Of a stretch of 64,000 bases of DNA, positions 7,834 through 16,368 are shown piece by piece. Every line of letters begins with the position of its first letter. The first letter of the stretch is position 1. The notes below the pieces were generated by a model. It was not told the DNA's origin. It ran no database searches and saw only the letters and a list, made by a program, of their open reading frames with translations. This stretch comes from Enteractinococcus fodinae (lineage in GTDB: Bacteria > Actinomycetota > Actinomycetes > Actinomycetales > Micrococcaceae): positions 186,001 to 250,000 of the forward strand of contig NZ_JAVDYJ010000001.1 in assembly GCF_031458395.1 (NCBI RefSeq). Reading direction: 5' to 3'. Both the position numbers and the translations under genes were made by a program.

Positions 7834-9390
7834 ATGGCTACGGCCCCCGAATCAAAGCTTGCCGCTGGTAATAACGCCAGTACTGAACATGAGGCTTCCC
7901 AGGATGCCCTCGACCGCGCGACCAAACGCAACTGGTGGCTCGTCGGGTTAGGCCCGGTTGCTGGGCTCATCCTCGGGCTCATCCTGCCCGATACCTTGTC
8001 CTTTGAAGGCCGCGCCGTTGCAGGCATCGCGCTCTGGATGGCCATCTGGTGGATGACCGAAGCGGCACCCATCCCAGTCACCTCGTTGTTACCGCTGGTG
8101 CTGTTCCCCTTATTCGGTATCGGGGAGCTCGGCGAAGTTGCGGCACCATACGCTAGCACCGTGATCTTCCTGGTCATGGGCGGGGTCGTCTTGGGTCTGG
8201 CGACGGAGAAGTCCAACCTGCATCTGCGTGTGGCTTTGTGGACAATCAAGCTCGTCGGCACCAAGCCATCCCAAATCGTGTTGGGCCTGATGATTGCCTC
8301 GGCCTTCATTTCTGCATGGGTGTCCAATACCGCCACCGCTGTGATCATGGTGCCGATTGCCGTGTCTATTTTGAACCTCGTGAGGTCCATCGACCCCGAG
8401 GCGGCCGGCAAAAAATTCGCTGCATCACTGCTGTTGGGTGTGGCCTACGGTGTCACCATCGGTTCTACCGCCACCCTCATTGGACAACCTCCGATGGCCC
8501 TGATGAAGGGCTATCTGATGGATTCTCACGGCATCGATATGGCATTTGGTACCTGGATGCTCATTGGTGTCCCATGGGCCATCATTATGCTGACCATCGC
8601 CTGGGTCGTGTTGACCAAAATCGTGTACCGCCCAGAAATCGACGCCCTGCCGGGCGGTAAAGAACTCATCGACCAAGAGCATGCCAAACTGGGCTCGATG
8701 ACCACACCGGAACGCCGTGTGGCTTGGATCTTTGCAGCAGCGATCTTCTTCTGGATTGCCGTCCCGCTGTTGTCCCAGATCGGATGGGTCGCAGAAAACC
8801 TCGCCTTCTTAGGCACCATCAGCGATGCGCAAGTCGCGATGGCCGCTGCGGTCGCATGCTTTATTGTCCCAGCTGAACGCCGCCGTGATGACGCGACCGG
8901 GGCGCCACTGTTGCGCTGGTCGGCATCCAAAGAAATCCCCTGGGGCCTCTTGCTGCTCTTTGGTGGCGGTTTGTCGCTGTCTGCCATGTTCACCCAAACC
9001 GGCTTTAGTGCATGGGTCGGAGAACAAGTTTCCGGCATGAGTGCGATGGCCTCCTGGATTATCATCATTGCGGTCATTCTCGTCAGCTTGATCCTGACCG
9101 AGCTGACCTCGAATACCGCTACGGCCGCTGCATTCTTCCCGATCTTCGGGGCCGTCGCTCTTGGGGTAGGTATCGATCCACTCTTTATGACCATTGCCGT
9201 GACGCTGGCAGTTTGCTCGGCCTACATGCTGCCTGTAGCGACGCCGTCTAATGCGGTTGCATTCGGTTCGGGTGAGATCACGATTAAGCAGATGACGCGC
9301 GCTGGCATTTGGCTCAACATCATTTCCATTGGGGTCATCATGTTGATGCTCTACACTCTGGTCCCACTCATCTTTGGCGTGAGCTTATAA
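7834..9390 (+). CDS. DASS-family (SLC13) dicarboxylate/anion symporter
   Basis: 518-aa polytopic protein of the divalent anion:Na+ symporter family. The two hallmark hairpin motifs are present: SNTATAV in the N-terminal half and SNTATAA in the C-terminal half, plus the C-terminal PVATPSNA segment. A strong GGAGGA ribosome site precedes the ATG. It is followed 43 bp later by catC, and divergent from the LysR-cycloisomerase operon. DASS proteins carry C4-C6 dicarboxylates, so muconate, muconolactone or a beta-ketoadipate-like acid is a plausible substrate here (inference). Confidence 0.88.
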   Translation: MATAPESKLAAGNNASTEHEASQDALDRATKRNWWLVGLGPVAGLILGLILPDTLSFEGRAVAGIALWMAIWWMTEAAPIPVTSLLPLVLFPLFGIGELGEVAAPYASTVIFLVMGGVVLGLATEKSNLHLRVALWTIKLVGTKPSQIVLGLMIASAFISAWVSNTATAVIMVPIAVSILNLVRSIDPEAAGKKFAASLLLGVAYGVTIGSTATLIGQPPMALMKGYLMDSHGIDMAFGTWMLIGVPWAIIMLTIAWVVLTKIVYRPEIDALPGGKELIDQEHAKLGSMTTPERRVAWIFAAAIFFWIAVPLLSQIGWVAENLAFLGTISDAQVAMAAAVACFIVPAERRRDDATGAPLLRWSASKEIPWGLLLLFGGGLSLSAMFTQTGFSAWVGEQVSGMSAMASWIIIIAVILVSLILTELTSNTATAAAFFPIFGAVALGVGIDPLFMTIAVTLAVCSAYMLPVATPSNAVAFGSGEITIKQMTRAGIWLNIISIGVIMLMLYTLVPLIFGVSL

Positions 9391-9433
9391 ACTGCTGACG
9401 CTGTGAAACCACCCTACAAATGAAAGGAGAGGC

Positions 9434-9730
9434 ATGCTATTTCTTGCCCGTATGGACGTGACCTTCCCCGAGTCGATGGACGCAGCAACAAAAGCTGATT
9501 TCCAGGCACGTGAAAAAGAGTACTCCGGCAACCTGCAGAGCCAAGGTGTCATGAAAGGCATCTGGCGGGTCGTGGGAGAATACGCCAACTACTCGATCTT
9601 CGATGTGGACAGCCACGATGAGTTCCACGAGATCTTGTCGGGGTTCCCGATGTTCCCGTACATGAACGTCCACGTCACCCCGCTGGCGAAACACCCTAAC
9701 GCCACCACGGACGACTTCTTCTCAGCCTAA
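9434..9730 (+). CDS. catC: Muconolactone delta-isomerase
   Basis: 98-aa protein of the muconolactone isomerase family: MLFLARMDV start, mid-protein WRVVGEYANYSIFDV and SGFPMFPYMNVHVTPL near the C-terminus. The family converts muconolactone to beta-ketoadipate enol-lactone in the catechol branch of the beta-ketoadipate pathway; the small subunits assemble into decamers. Ribosome site AAAGGAGA is well placed. It is probably co-transcribed with the DASS gene and ends at a perfect hairpin. The next enzymes (PcaD, PcaIJ) are not in the window. Confidence 0.9.
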   Translation: MLFLARMDVTFPESMDAATKADFQAREKEYSGNLQSQGVMKGIWRVVGEYANYSIFDVDSHDEFHEILSGFPMFPYMNVHVTPLAKHPNATTDDFFSA

Positions 9731-9750
9731 GTTTCTTAGCCTCGGCTGAC

Positions 9751-9784
9751 CACCTCGTCTCGGCAGGAAAGCCGAGACGAGGTG
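9751..9784. terminator. Perfect 14-bp hairpin between catC and paaK
   Basis: Arms 9751-9764 and 9771-9784 pair without mismatch around the loop AGGAAA. It lies between convergent stop codons and can serve both strands; there is no T-tract. Confidence 0.75.
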
Positions 9785-9790
9785 TCGTCG

Positions 9791-11134
9791 TTAATGGGCA
9801 TTACGCAGATCGTAAATTCGCCGGAGCTTCCCTGAGGATCGCGCTAGCGAATGCGGTTCTGCGATTTCAATATTGCACGTACACCCGATCCGGTTCTTAA
9901 TGCGTGACCGGAGCTCTTGGCCCCCAGCTTCGGCTTCTGCAGCACTCGCAGTTTCCCTCCGCTCAATTTTGATCGTGAGTTCATCGAGCCTCTTGGGCCG
10001 GGTAATCTCCAGCAAGAAGTGCGGCGATAGCGTCTCAATTTCGAGCGCAATCTCTTCGATCTGGCTCGGGAACAGATTGACGCCGCGCAAGATAATCATG
10101 TCATCTGAGCGCCCGACGATACGATCCATGCGACGGTGACCGGCCCGCGCGGTTCCCGGCCGCAGGGTGGTCAGATCGTGGGTCCGAAACCGAATGATCG
10201 GCAGCGCTTCCCGGGTCAGCGCCGAGAACACTAACTCGCCGTGCTCACCATCTTCTAATACCTCGCTGGTGAACGGATCGAGAATCTCAGGATAGAAATG
10301 GTCCTCCCAAATATGGCACCCGTCCTGGGTTTCAACTGATTCACTGGCCATCCCGGGACCTAGCAGCTCCGACAGGCCATAAATATCGCAAGCTTTCATA
10401 TCAAACAGCGATTCGATCTCGACACGCATCCCGTCGGTCCACGGTTCTGCCCCGAGCACTCCCACCTTCAATGAGGTGTCCCGGGGTGGAATACCCGCTT
10501 TGGTGAACCCATCGGCCAGGGCTAACAGGTACGTGGGCGTACACAGGATGACATCAGGTTGCAGATCCGTGATCATCTGCACCTGTTTTTCCGTTTGACC
10601 GCCAGACATCGGCACGACTGGACAGCCGAGGCGTTCAGCGCCGTAGTGGGCGCCCAGCCCACCGGTGAACAGGCCATAACCATAAGCATTGTGCACAATG
10701 TGGCCCGGTCGAACACCGGAATTGCGCAATGACCGGGCCGCCAGGGTGGCCCACATCTGCAGATCGTTTTCGGTATACGCCACCACGGTTGGCTGGCCGG
10801 TAGTACCCGAGGAGGCGTGAATGCGACGCACCTTATCCATCGGGACTGCCAGTGCCTTCAGCGGGTACGCCGCGCGGAGGAACTCCTTGTCAATGCAAGG
10901 AAAGAGCGTGATGTCCTCCAGCGAGGTGAAATCGCGTGGATGCACGCCGTGCTCATCGTAGAGCTGTTGATATGCCGGGACGTTGTGATAAGCGTGGTGC
11001 AGGGTCCAGCGCAGCCGCTCAAATTGTAGCTCCCGGATCTGTTCCTGATGGTAGTGCTCCTCAGGATCTAACTGGCCAGGATCGGTTGGCGGTGCAGACG
11101 GGGTCCACGGTTGGGGAACATCGTGACGAGTCAT
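9791..11134 (-). CDS. paaK: Phenylacetate-CoA ligase
   Basis: 447-aa adenylate-forming ligase that activates phenylacetate to phenylacetyl-CoA, the entry step of aerobic phenylacetate breakdown. P-loop-like SSGTTGQPT, the YGLFTGGLGAHYGAERLG segment characteristic of PaaK, GLSELLGPG, and the C-terminal hinge with GRSDDMIILRGVNLFPSQIE are visible. The length matches PaaK (about 430-440). It is second in an operon behind the MHS transporter gene (15-bp gap), so uptake and activation are probably co-expressed. Confidence 0.93.
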   Translation of the reverse strand: MTRHDVPQPWTPSAPPTDPGQLDPEEHYHQEQIRELQFERLRWTLHHAYHNVPAYQQLYDEHGVHPRDFTSLEDITLFPCIDKEFLRAAYPLKALAVPMDKVRRIHASSGTTGQPTVVAYTENDLQMWATLAARSLRNSGVRPGHIVHNAYGYGLFTGGLGAHYGAERLGCPVVPMSGGQTEKQVQMITDLQPDVILCTPTYLLALADGFTKAGIPPRDTSLKVGVLGAEPWTDGMRVEIESLFDMKACDIYGLSELLGPGMASESVETQDGCHIWEDHFYPEILDPFTSEVLEDGEHGELVFSALTREALPIIRFRTHDLTTLRPGTARAGHRRMDRIVGRSDDMIILRGVNLFPSQIEEIALEIETLSPHFLLEITRPKRLDELTIKIERRETASAAEAEAGGQELRSRIKNRIGCTCNIEIAEPHSLARSSGKLRRIYDLRNAH

Positions 11135-11149
11135 AGTACCTCCTTCGAC

Positions 11150-12517
11150 TCAGCCTGCGGCGAGATCGGGTTTCGCTTGGTCATCGGTGGTGACGTCGCC
11201 ATGGTCTTCATCGGTGAGGTTGCGCCCCTCGATATCTTTCGAGACCAGCCGGACCGCAATCAGCGAGACCAATGAAATCAGTGCGATATACAGCCCGATC
11301 ATCCATGACTGTCCGGTCGCGGTCAGGATCATCTCCGAGATCATCGGCGCAAAGGCGCCCCCGATGATGGACCCGAAAGCATAACCAATGGACGCCCCCG
11401 AATACCGAACCGATGCTGGGAACATCTCTGCATAGAGCGCCGACTGGGGGCCATATGAAGGTCCAAGCCCAACGGTGAGCAGGACAATCGCAAGGGTGAA
11501 GAGGGTAAGCGAAGCAGTGTCGAGCAGGAACCACATCGGAATAGACCAGACGACGATCCAGGCATACCCAATCGTGAAGGTCGTGCGCTTGCCAATTTTA
11601 TCGCCGAGCCAACCGCCCAACAGGGTGAAGATAAACCAGCCGACGCCGCCAACCAGTGAAGCCACCAATGTCGCTGAGCGCGGCATGCCAAGTACATTTG
11701 CTCCGTAGGATGCAAAGAAGGCAATGACCAGGTAGCCGGCTGCGTTGTTTCCAGCGAAGATGAGTGCAGCTAACACGACCGGGCGTTTGTGATTGCGCAG
11801 CAGTTGGCGCAGGGGTGCTGAGGATTTCTTCTTCCGTTCTTGCAGTTCAGTAAAGACCGGGGATTCGGCGACTGCTCGCCGGATGAGATGTCCCACGACA
11901 ATCAAAATGACCGAGGAAAGAAACGGGATGCGCCAGCCCCAGGCCATGAATTGTTCCTCCGTCAGAGCTGAGGTCAGCGCGAACATGAACGACGTAGCCA
12001 GCAACATGCCCAGGGGCACGCCTATTTGCGGTGCTGAACCGAAGAGCGATCGACGGTTGCGTGGTGCGTGTTCAACTGCCATCAGTGCAGCACCACCCCA
12101 TTCACCACCTGCTGAGAAGCCCTGCAGGATGCGCATCAGGATCAACAAGATTGGGGCTGCGACGCCGATTGTGGCGTACGTGGGGAGTAAACCAATGATA
12201 GTGGTGGCCACGCCCATGCCCAGCAGCGTCATGACCAGCATGATCTTGCGCCCGTATTTATCGCCAAGATGGCCAATAACGATGGCCCCCAGGGGCCGAA
12301 AGAGGAAGGAAACACCAACTGAAGCCCACGCGACGATTTGGGCCAGCGGCGCGTTCTCTTCGGATAGTGGCTCAAAGAATAAGGGCGCCAGGACGAAGGC
12401 AGCAGCCTGGGCGTAGATGAAAAAGTCGTACCACTCGATGGTGGTGCCGACCAACGTGCCTGCTAGAACGCGGCGTTCCTCCGAACGTTGCCTAGCATCA
12501 TAGGTCGATGCGCTCAT
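11150..12517 (-). CDS. MFS transporter, MHS family, copy 2 (upstream of paaK)
   Basis: About 455-aa MHS symporter, near twin of the 3938-5296 protein. The ATG at 12517 is chosen because GGAG lies six bases upstream; the frame is open to a TTG at 12529, which lacks a ribosome site. Probable 12 membrane segments, WYDFFIYAQAAAF near the N-terminus and the RPLGA...DKYGRK loop. Co-transcription with paaK makes phenylacetate or a related aromatic acid the likely cargo (inference). The promoter region carries a PaaR-like site and a CRP/GlxR-type site at the same spacing as copy 1. Confidence 0.86.
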   Translation of the reverse strand: MSASTYDARQRSEERRVLAGTLVGTTIEWYDFFIYAQAAAFVLAPLFFEPLSEENAPLAQIVAWASVGVSFLFRPLGAIVIGHLGDKYGRKIMLVMTLLGMGVATTIIGLLPTYATIGVAAPILLILMRILQGFSAGGEWGGAALMAVEHAPRNRRSLFGSAPQIGVPLGMLLATSFMFALTSALTEEQFMAWGWRIPFLSSVILIVVGHLIRRAVAESPVFTELQERKKKSSAPLRQLLRNHKRPVVLAALIFAGNNAAGYLVIAFFASYGANVLGMPRSATLVASLVGGVGWFIFTLLGGWLGDKIGKRTTFTIGYAWIVVWSIPMWFLLDTASLTLFTLAIVLLTVGLGPSYGPQSALYAEMFPASVRYSGASIGYAFGSIIGGAFAPMISEMILTATGQSWMIGLYIALISLVSLIAVRLVSKDIEGRNLTDEDHGDVTTDDQAKPDLAAG

Positions 12518-12603
12518 GGTGATCTCCAAAGGTTATGAGATGAACTGCCGACCGTGCAGCGCCGCTATGAAATCTCGTCTACCCAACTCACCCAATGTAT
12601 GTA

Positions 12604-12619
12604 CTGACCGGTCGGAATG
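12604..12619. promoter_or_regulatory. PaaR-like operator upstream of MHS copy 2-paaK
   Basis: CTGACCGGTCGGAATG keeps the CTGAxCG-N2-CG core of the paaZ and MHS copy 1 operators. It lies 87 bp upstream of the chosen start. Confidence 0.45.
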
Positions 12620-12638
12620 GCATCACACTCCAATACGT

Positions 12639-12654
12639 TGTGATGTGGTTCACA
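12639..12654. promoter_or_regulatory. CRP/GlxR-type site upstream of MHS copy 2-paaK
   Basis: TGTGATGTGGTTCACA fits TGTGA-N6-TCACA perfectly. Its centre is 35 bp from the centre of the PaaR-like site, exactly as at MHS copy 1. Confidence 0.6.
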
Positions 12655-12808
12655 ATATACGCCACATGTGTCCGCTTGGTCCATCGCGAATCGGGAAGAG
12701 TACGGGGTGAAGGCACGCAGGTGCAAGTCTTGGTGTCCTAGGAGCGCAGCATTGAATAGCAGGGTGGGCTCCAATAGAATGCATTCAACTGTCCTAGAAG
12801 GAGTTGCA

Positions 12809-13360
12809 ATGCGGCGTACCGGTCATCTATGGCGAACACGCAGTGAGCGAGAAGGTTCGGCTGAAGATCAAGCCTCGATCCGGAGGATCTTGGAAGCTGC
12901 TTTCGGAACGGATGCGGAGGCTGATCTCGTCGATGAGCTGCGCGATGAGCAGACGCATTGGATCTCCCGGTATTCAGTGTTGGGTTTCACCGCCGCGATA
13001 CCTGATTCCGAATTCGAGACAAGTGCCGCCGCGTATGCTTTGCTGCACCGCTGCACGGTGGGTGGCCAGCCCGGCTTGATGCTTGCCCCGACCGGAGTGC
13101 TGCCCCAGCATCAAGGTGAGGGTGCTGGCACCGCGGTCATTGAAGCAGTGCTTGAGCTCGCCCGTGAAGACGGCGAACCGTTTGTGCTGGTCTATGGTTA
13201 CCCGCACTATTACCCACGCTTTGGTTTCCGCCCGGCCTCGAAGCTCGGCATCACCGCGGACTGGGCGGATCAAACAGAAGCGCTGCAGGTTCGTGTGCTC
13301 GACGAGGATGCTCTGCTACCTAGTGGCAAGGTGGAATTGCCCGCAGCCTACAAGGTGTAA
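12809..13360 (+). CDS. GNAT-family N-acetyltransferase (YhbS-like)
   Basis: 183-aa acetyltransferase. The start at 12809 follows AAGGAG; the frame is open further upstream but without support. The acetyl-CoA loop is seen as VLPQHQGEGAGTAVIEA, and the later motif VYGYPHYYPRFGF is characteristic of the YhbS group. The substrate is unknown; members of this group have been linked to small molecules or proteins. It is monocistronic, bounded by the divergent transporter operon and a hairpin at 13366. Confidence 0.8.
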   Translation: MRRTGHLWRTRSEREGSAEDQASIRRILEAAFGTDAEADLVDELRDEQTHWISRYSVLGFTAAIPDSEFETSAAAYALLHRCTVGGQPGLMLAPTGVLPQHQGEGAGTAVIEAVLELAREDGEPFVLVYGYPHYYPRFGFRPASKLGITADWADQTEALQVRVLDEDALLPSGKVELPAAYKV

Positions 13361-13365
13361 CTGCC

Positions 13366-13388
13366 CTGCGGCGCCCAGCGCGCCGCAG
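13366..13388 (+). terminator. Hairpin after the GNAT gene
   Basis: Perfect 9-bp arms CTGCGGCGC/GCGCCGCAG around the loop CCAGC, starting five bases after the stop codon. No T-tract. Confidence 0.55.
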
Positions 13389-13487
13389 TAGCGCCTGGCA
13401 TGCTCTTGCCAACCTGCCCCATCACCTCAGTAGTATGTGAGGTGCGACATGGATCGACCCCGTCGCGATGCAACAGTGAGGGTACGA

Positions 13488-14351
13488 ATGTCTGATTCCG
13501 GCCATACCACCCAAGTCCATTCGCTCCTGCAGGACTTTTCTTTAGAGATGACGGGCAAAGATGTCGACGCGCTGCGGGAAGCTGCGCCCGCCATTCCGCA
13601 AGGTACGCGCATCAATGTCACGTTTCTCGGCAATGAAGATCTTCAGATGCGAGTCGCCGCAGCCCGGGCCGTCAAAGAACTCGGCTTCACCCCGGTGCCG
13701 CACATCTCGGCCCGACGGCTACGCAGCGAAACCGAACTGCTCAGGTTCTTGGAAGAGTTAGCCAGGGTCGATGCAGTGCGGCATCTCTTTGCTGTCGGTG
13801 GGGATCCCGCCGAGCCCATGGGGCCCTATAGCTCGGCTCGCGAGATGTTGGCATCGGAGCTCTTTGATGACTACGAGGTGGACGAGATCGCAGTTGCAGG
13901 CTACGCCGAAGGACATCCAGAAATCGCCGATGACCTGCTGGCCCGCGAATTGAAAAGCAAACTCGAGCTGTTAGCAGAACGTGAATTTCAGACGGTGATC
14001 ATCACGCAGTTTGGCTTCGATACGGATCCAATCGCCAGATGGCTCAGTGAGCTAGAGGCCCTGGGGATTTCAGTGCCGGTCCGTATTGGCGTCCCAGGAC
14101 CGGCCGGCATCAAGCGACTGTTAGGTTATGCCCGCAGATTTGGGGTCGCATCCTCGACGGGCATCGTGAAAAAATACGGATTCTCGTTAGCTAATCTCAT
14201 GGGGAGCGCCGGCCCAGACAACTTCCTGCACAACCTGGCCGCTGAAACCGCGGCAACACAGTATTCAGGTAACGTCGGCGTCCATTTCTATACCTTTGGC
14301 GGTGTGGCGCAAACCGCAGAATGGATCAGAGACTTTCTGCGCCAACTCTAG
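13488..14351 (+). CDS. Methylenetetrahydrofolate reductase-family protein
   Basis: About 287-aa TIM-barrel protein of the MTHFR superfamily: FSLEMTGKDV near the N-terminus, then INVTFLGNEDLQMRVAAARA, VPHISARRL and HLFAVGGD. Canonical MetF uses FAD to reduce methylene-THF; members lacking close MetF identity often sit in one-carbon or demethylation pathways. Two starts have GAGG upstream (13449 and 13488); 13488 is preferred because the protein then begins shortly before the conserved HSLLQDFSLEMTG segment. No other folate gene is adjacent, so its pathway is unclear. Confidence 0.75.
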   Translation: MSDSGHTTQVHSLLQDFSLEMTGKDVDALREAAPAIPQGTRINVTFLGNEDLQMRVAAARAVKELGFTPVPHISARRLRSETELLRFLEELARVDAVRHLFAVGGDPAEPMGPYSSAREMLASELFDDYEVDEIAVAGYAEGHPEIADDLLARELKSKLELLAEREFQTVIITQFGFDTDPIARWLSELEALGISVPVRIGVPGPAGIKRLLGYARRFGVASSTGIVKKYGFSLANLMGSAGPDNFLHNLAAETAATQYSGNVGVHFYTFGGVAQTAEWIRDFLRQL

Positions 14352-14490
14352 GCCTCCTGCCTGCCTTTTGATGACCTTTCCTGGTCTCATGAGGGATGAT
14401 TTCGGCGCTATTGCCGAGACTATGAGGCTGGAATTGAACAACTCGCCACCGCTGCGGACCATCGTTTGGGGTGCCGAAGTTTCCTACGAC

Positions 14491-14515
14491 AGGCTTGTTA
14501 TTGTGAGGCAAGCCT
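14491..14515. repeat. Inverted repeat in the 289-bp gap before the serine-hydrolase gene
   Basis: AGGCTTG and CAAGCCT (7-bp arms, 11-base loop). The gap 14352-14640 holds no supported gene. The repeat could be an operator or part of the leader of the next gene. Confidence 0.35.
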
Positions 14516-14640
14516 GCTACTTCAGGTATCGTAGTGGAGTCACGATTCAACTAAAGGACATGTACCGAGCGTGCCGTCCAGGCTAACGTGATGATAGTGA
14601 TTGGCGAATCAACTCTTCCAAAAAACTAAGTGTGGGGTAC

Positions 14641-16302
14641 ATGGCACAGGACCTGAACCAGCTGGCGCAATGCATCGACGGCATTACTCAGCACTACCCT
14701 TTCGCGGTGCACTGGGATGTTCGCGAGATCGCCTCGGGGCAGCACATTAGCCAGGGTGGAGAGCAGGTCATCGGTGCCTTTAGCACCAGGAAAGTCAGTG
14801 TGCTGCTGGCATGTCTGGCGCTCGTGCATGTGCAGAAACTCTCCCTAGACGACACCTACCCCATTGATGCCTCACTCAAAGACGGGGTGCAAGCCGGGGT
14901 GATGCGCAATCTATCGGCCGGTATTGAGCTCAGCCTGCGAGATCATCTGGCGCAAATGATGATCACCTCCGACAACATCTGTACTCAACTCGTGTTCCGT
15001 GCCATGGAAGAAGCCACCGGGGATGCGCTGCAATGGGTCAACGACTATTGCGCACAACTGGGCATGTACCACACGCTGCATCGCGAGGTCTTCCCGCGGT
15101 CAGCTGAGCTGGCCTGGTCACATCCGATCGATGCTATGACGGTCACCTCGGCCACTGACCAAGCGCTCCTCTTAGAACACCTCGCCCACGGGGCCATGGA
15201 CGATGAGCACGCTAAGAAACTCCGCCTCACCACCGAACTGTGTCAGCTCGCGCTAGAGCTCATGAGCCATATCTACACCCCGCTATTGGGGGCTTATGTC
15301 ACCCAGGGCCGATTTGTTGAGAAGAACGGGCGGGGCATTCGTGGGCTCTCCCAGGTCGGGATCTTGCTAGATCACCAGAACCAACCGGTCGCCTCAGTCG
15401 CGGTATTTGCCGAATCGGTCCCGGTCGAGCTGTTTGATGGTACGCCAGGGCGGGTTCGGGCCATGGAATGTTTTGCCGCCATCGGTCAGGTCGTCGAACA
15501 GACCTTCCTAGACGGCACGCCGGTCCCCATCGTGCACCGGCAAGTCATCGAGTCTGACTTCTGGGAACAAGAACTTGGCGAACTGCTTTTTGCGGTGGAA
15601 GGCGGTCGTGCGGTCAATGCCGACGTCGAGTTCACCTTCTCAGGTATCGGCAAGATCTTCTTCGCCCAGGCCGTGGTCGAAGCAGCAGGTACGAATCCTG
15701 AGCTCTTACAGCGCGTCATCCCAATCCGTGCACAGCATCGCGAACACGCCGAGACCGGCACACTTCGGCATCTCCCGGGCGAGCTGAAACTCACAGTTGA
15801 TGACGCGATGCGGCTCGTCACCGGCTCGGGCGATGGAGCAGCAGTCCAAGCCCTCTTCGAGTATTTCGAGGCAGAGGGGATCGACATTCTCGAATGCGGC
15901 CGTCAAGCTGTTGCCCATCTCCCAAATACCACCATCACCGGCCTTGAAAAACTCTCCGCTGGTGAGGGATTCCACGGTGTGACGACCGCCAATGATGTTT
16001 TGGTGCTGCTACGTCAGATTATCAATGACGATGGGCCCGTGATGGAATGGATGTCCCAGGTCTTCGAGCCAGGTGGTTTGGCCAGCACACTGCCTGGCTA
16101 TGGACCCCACACCATCCAACACTGGACGGTAGCCGGATGGGAACGCATGTATGGATGCCGGCTCGACGAAGGTCGCAGCTCACTGATGATCCTGAAGTGT
16201 CCAAAAGGCTTTACCGGCATGGTTGCCCACGCTCCGATCGGAACTCACGACGTGCCCGCCAAATTCGGCAGCCTCGGATTATCTACCCTGGCCAACACCT
16301 AG
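14641..16302 (+). CDS. Tandem-duplicated class A beta-lactamase-fold protein
   Basis: 553-aa cytoplasmic-looking protein (no signal peptide) made of two homologous halves. Half 1 (about 1-290) has the full serine-hydrolase set: Ser48-x-x-Lys51, Ser110-Asp-Asn112 and Lys228-Asn-Gly230 in place of KTG. Half 2 (about 300-550) aligns at the same landmarks but is degraded: SGIGK (334-338), SGDG (396-399) and no KTG. Half 2 is therefore probably non-catalytic. The substrate is unknown. It ends 66 bp before the dehydrogenase of the pterin-like cluster. The ATG at 14641 is preferred over the GTG at 14632, though only a weak GTGGGG precedes it. Confidence 0.75.
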   Translation: MAQDLNQLAQCIDGITQHYPFAVHWDVREIASGQHISQGGEQVIGAFSTRKVSVLLACLALVHVQKLSLDDTYPIDASLKDGVQAGVMRNLSAGIELSLRDHLAQMMITSDNICTQLVFRAMEEATGDALQWVNDYCAQLGMYHTLHREVFPRSAELAWSHPIDAMTVTSATDQALLLEHLAHGAMDDEHAKKLRLTTELCQLALELMSHIYTPLLGAYVTQGRFVEKNGRGIRGLSQVGILLDHQNQPVASVAVFAESVPVELFDGTPGRVRAMECFAAIGQVVEQTFLDGTPVPIVHRQVIESDFWEQELGELLFAVEGGRAVNADVEFTFSGIGKIFFAQAVVEAAGTNPELLQRVIPIRAQHREHAETGTLRHLPGELKLTVDDAMRLVTGSGDGAAVQALFEYFEAEGIDILECGRQAVAHLPNTTITGLEKLSAGEGFHGVTTANDVLVLLRQIINDDGPVMEWMSQVFEPGGLASTLPGYGPHTIQHWTVAGWERMYGCRLDEGRSSLMILKCPKGFTGMVAHAPIGTHDVPAKFGSLGLSTLANT

Positions 16303-16356
16303 CCGCAAGCTTCAGCGGCCGTGGAGTCAGTCATAGCCTCTGTTCGCGTGAGCCAG

Positions 16357-16362
16357 TAGGAT
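16357..16362 (+). promoter_or_regulatory. Likely -10 of a leaderless promoter for the dehydrogenase gene
   Basis: TAGGAT ends six bases before the ATG at 16369, so transcription could start at the A of the start codon. No ribosome site is visible upstream, which fits a leaderless mRNA as is common in actinobacteria. The -35 is weak. Confidence 0.4.
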
Positions 16363-16368
16363 GCACTC

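Noticed and set aside
7686-8411. 241-aa minus-strand open frame over the DASS gene
   Set aside because: Lies antisense to a clear transporter, composition is not protein-like and no ribosome site is present.
12518-12529. TTG start of the second MHS transporter
   Set aside because: The GGAG site fits ATG 12517 and lies between the two candidates.
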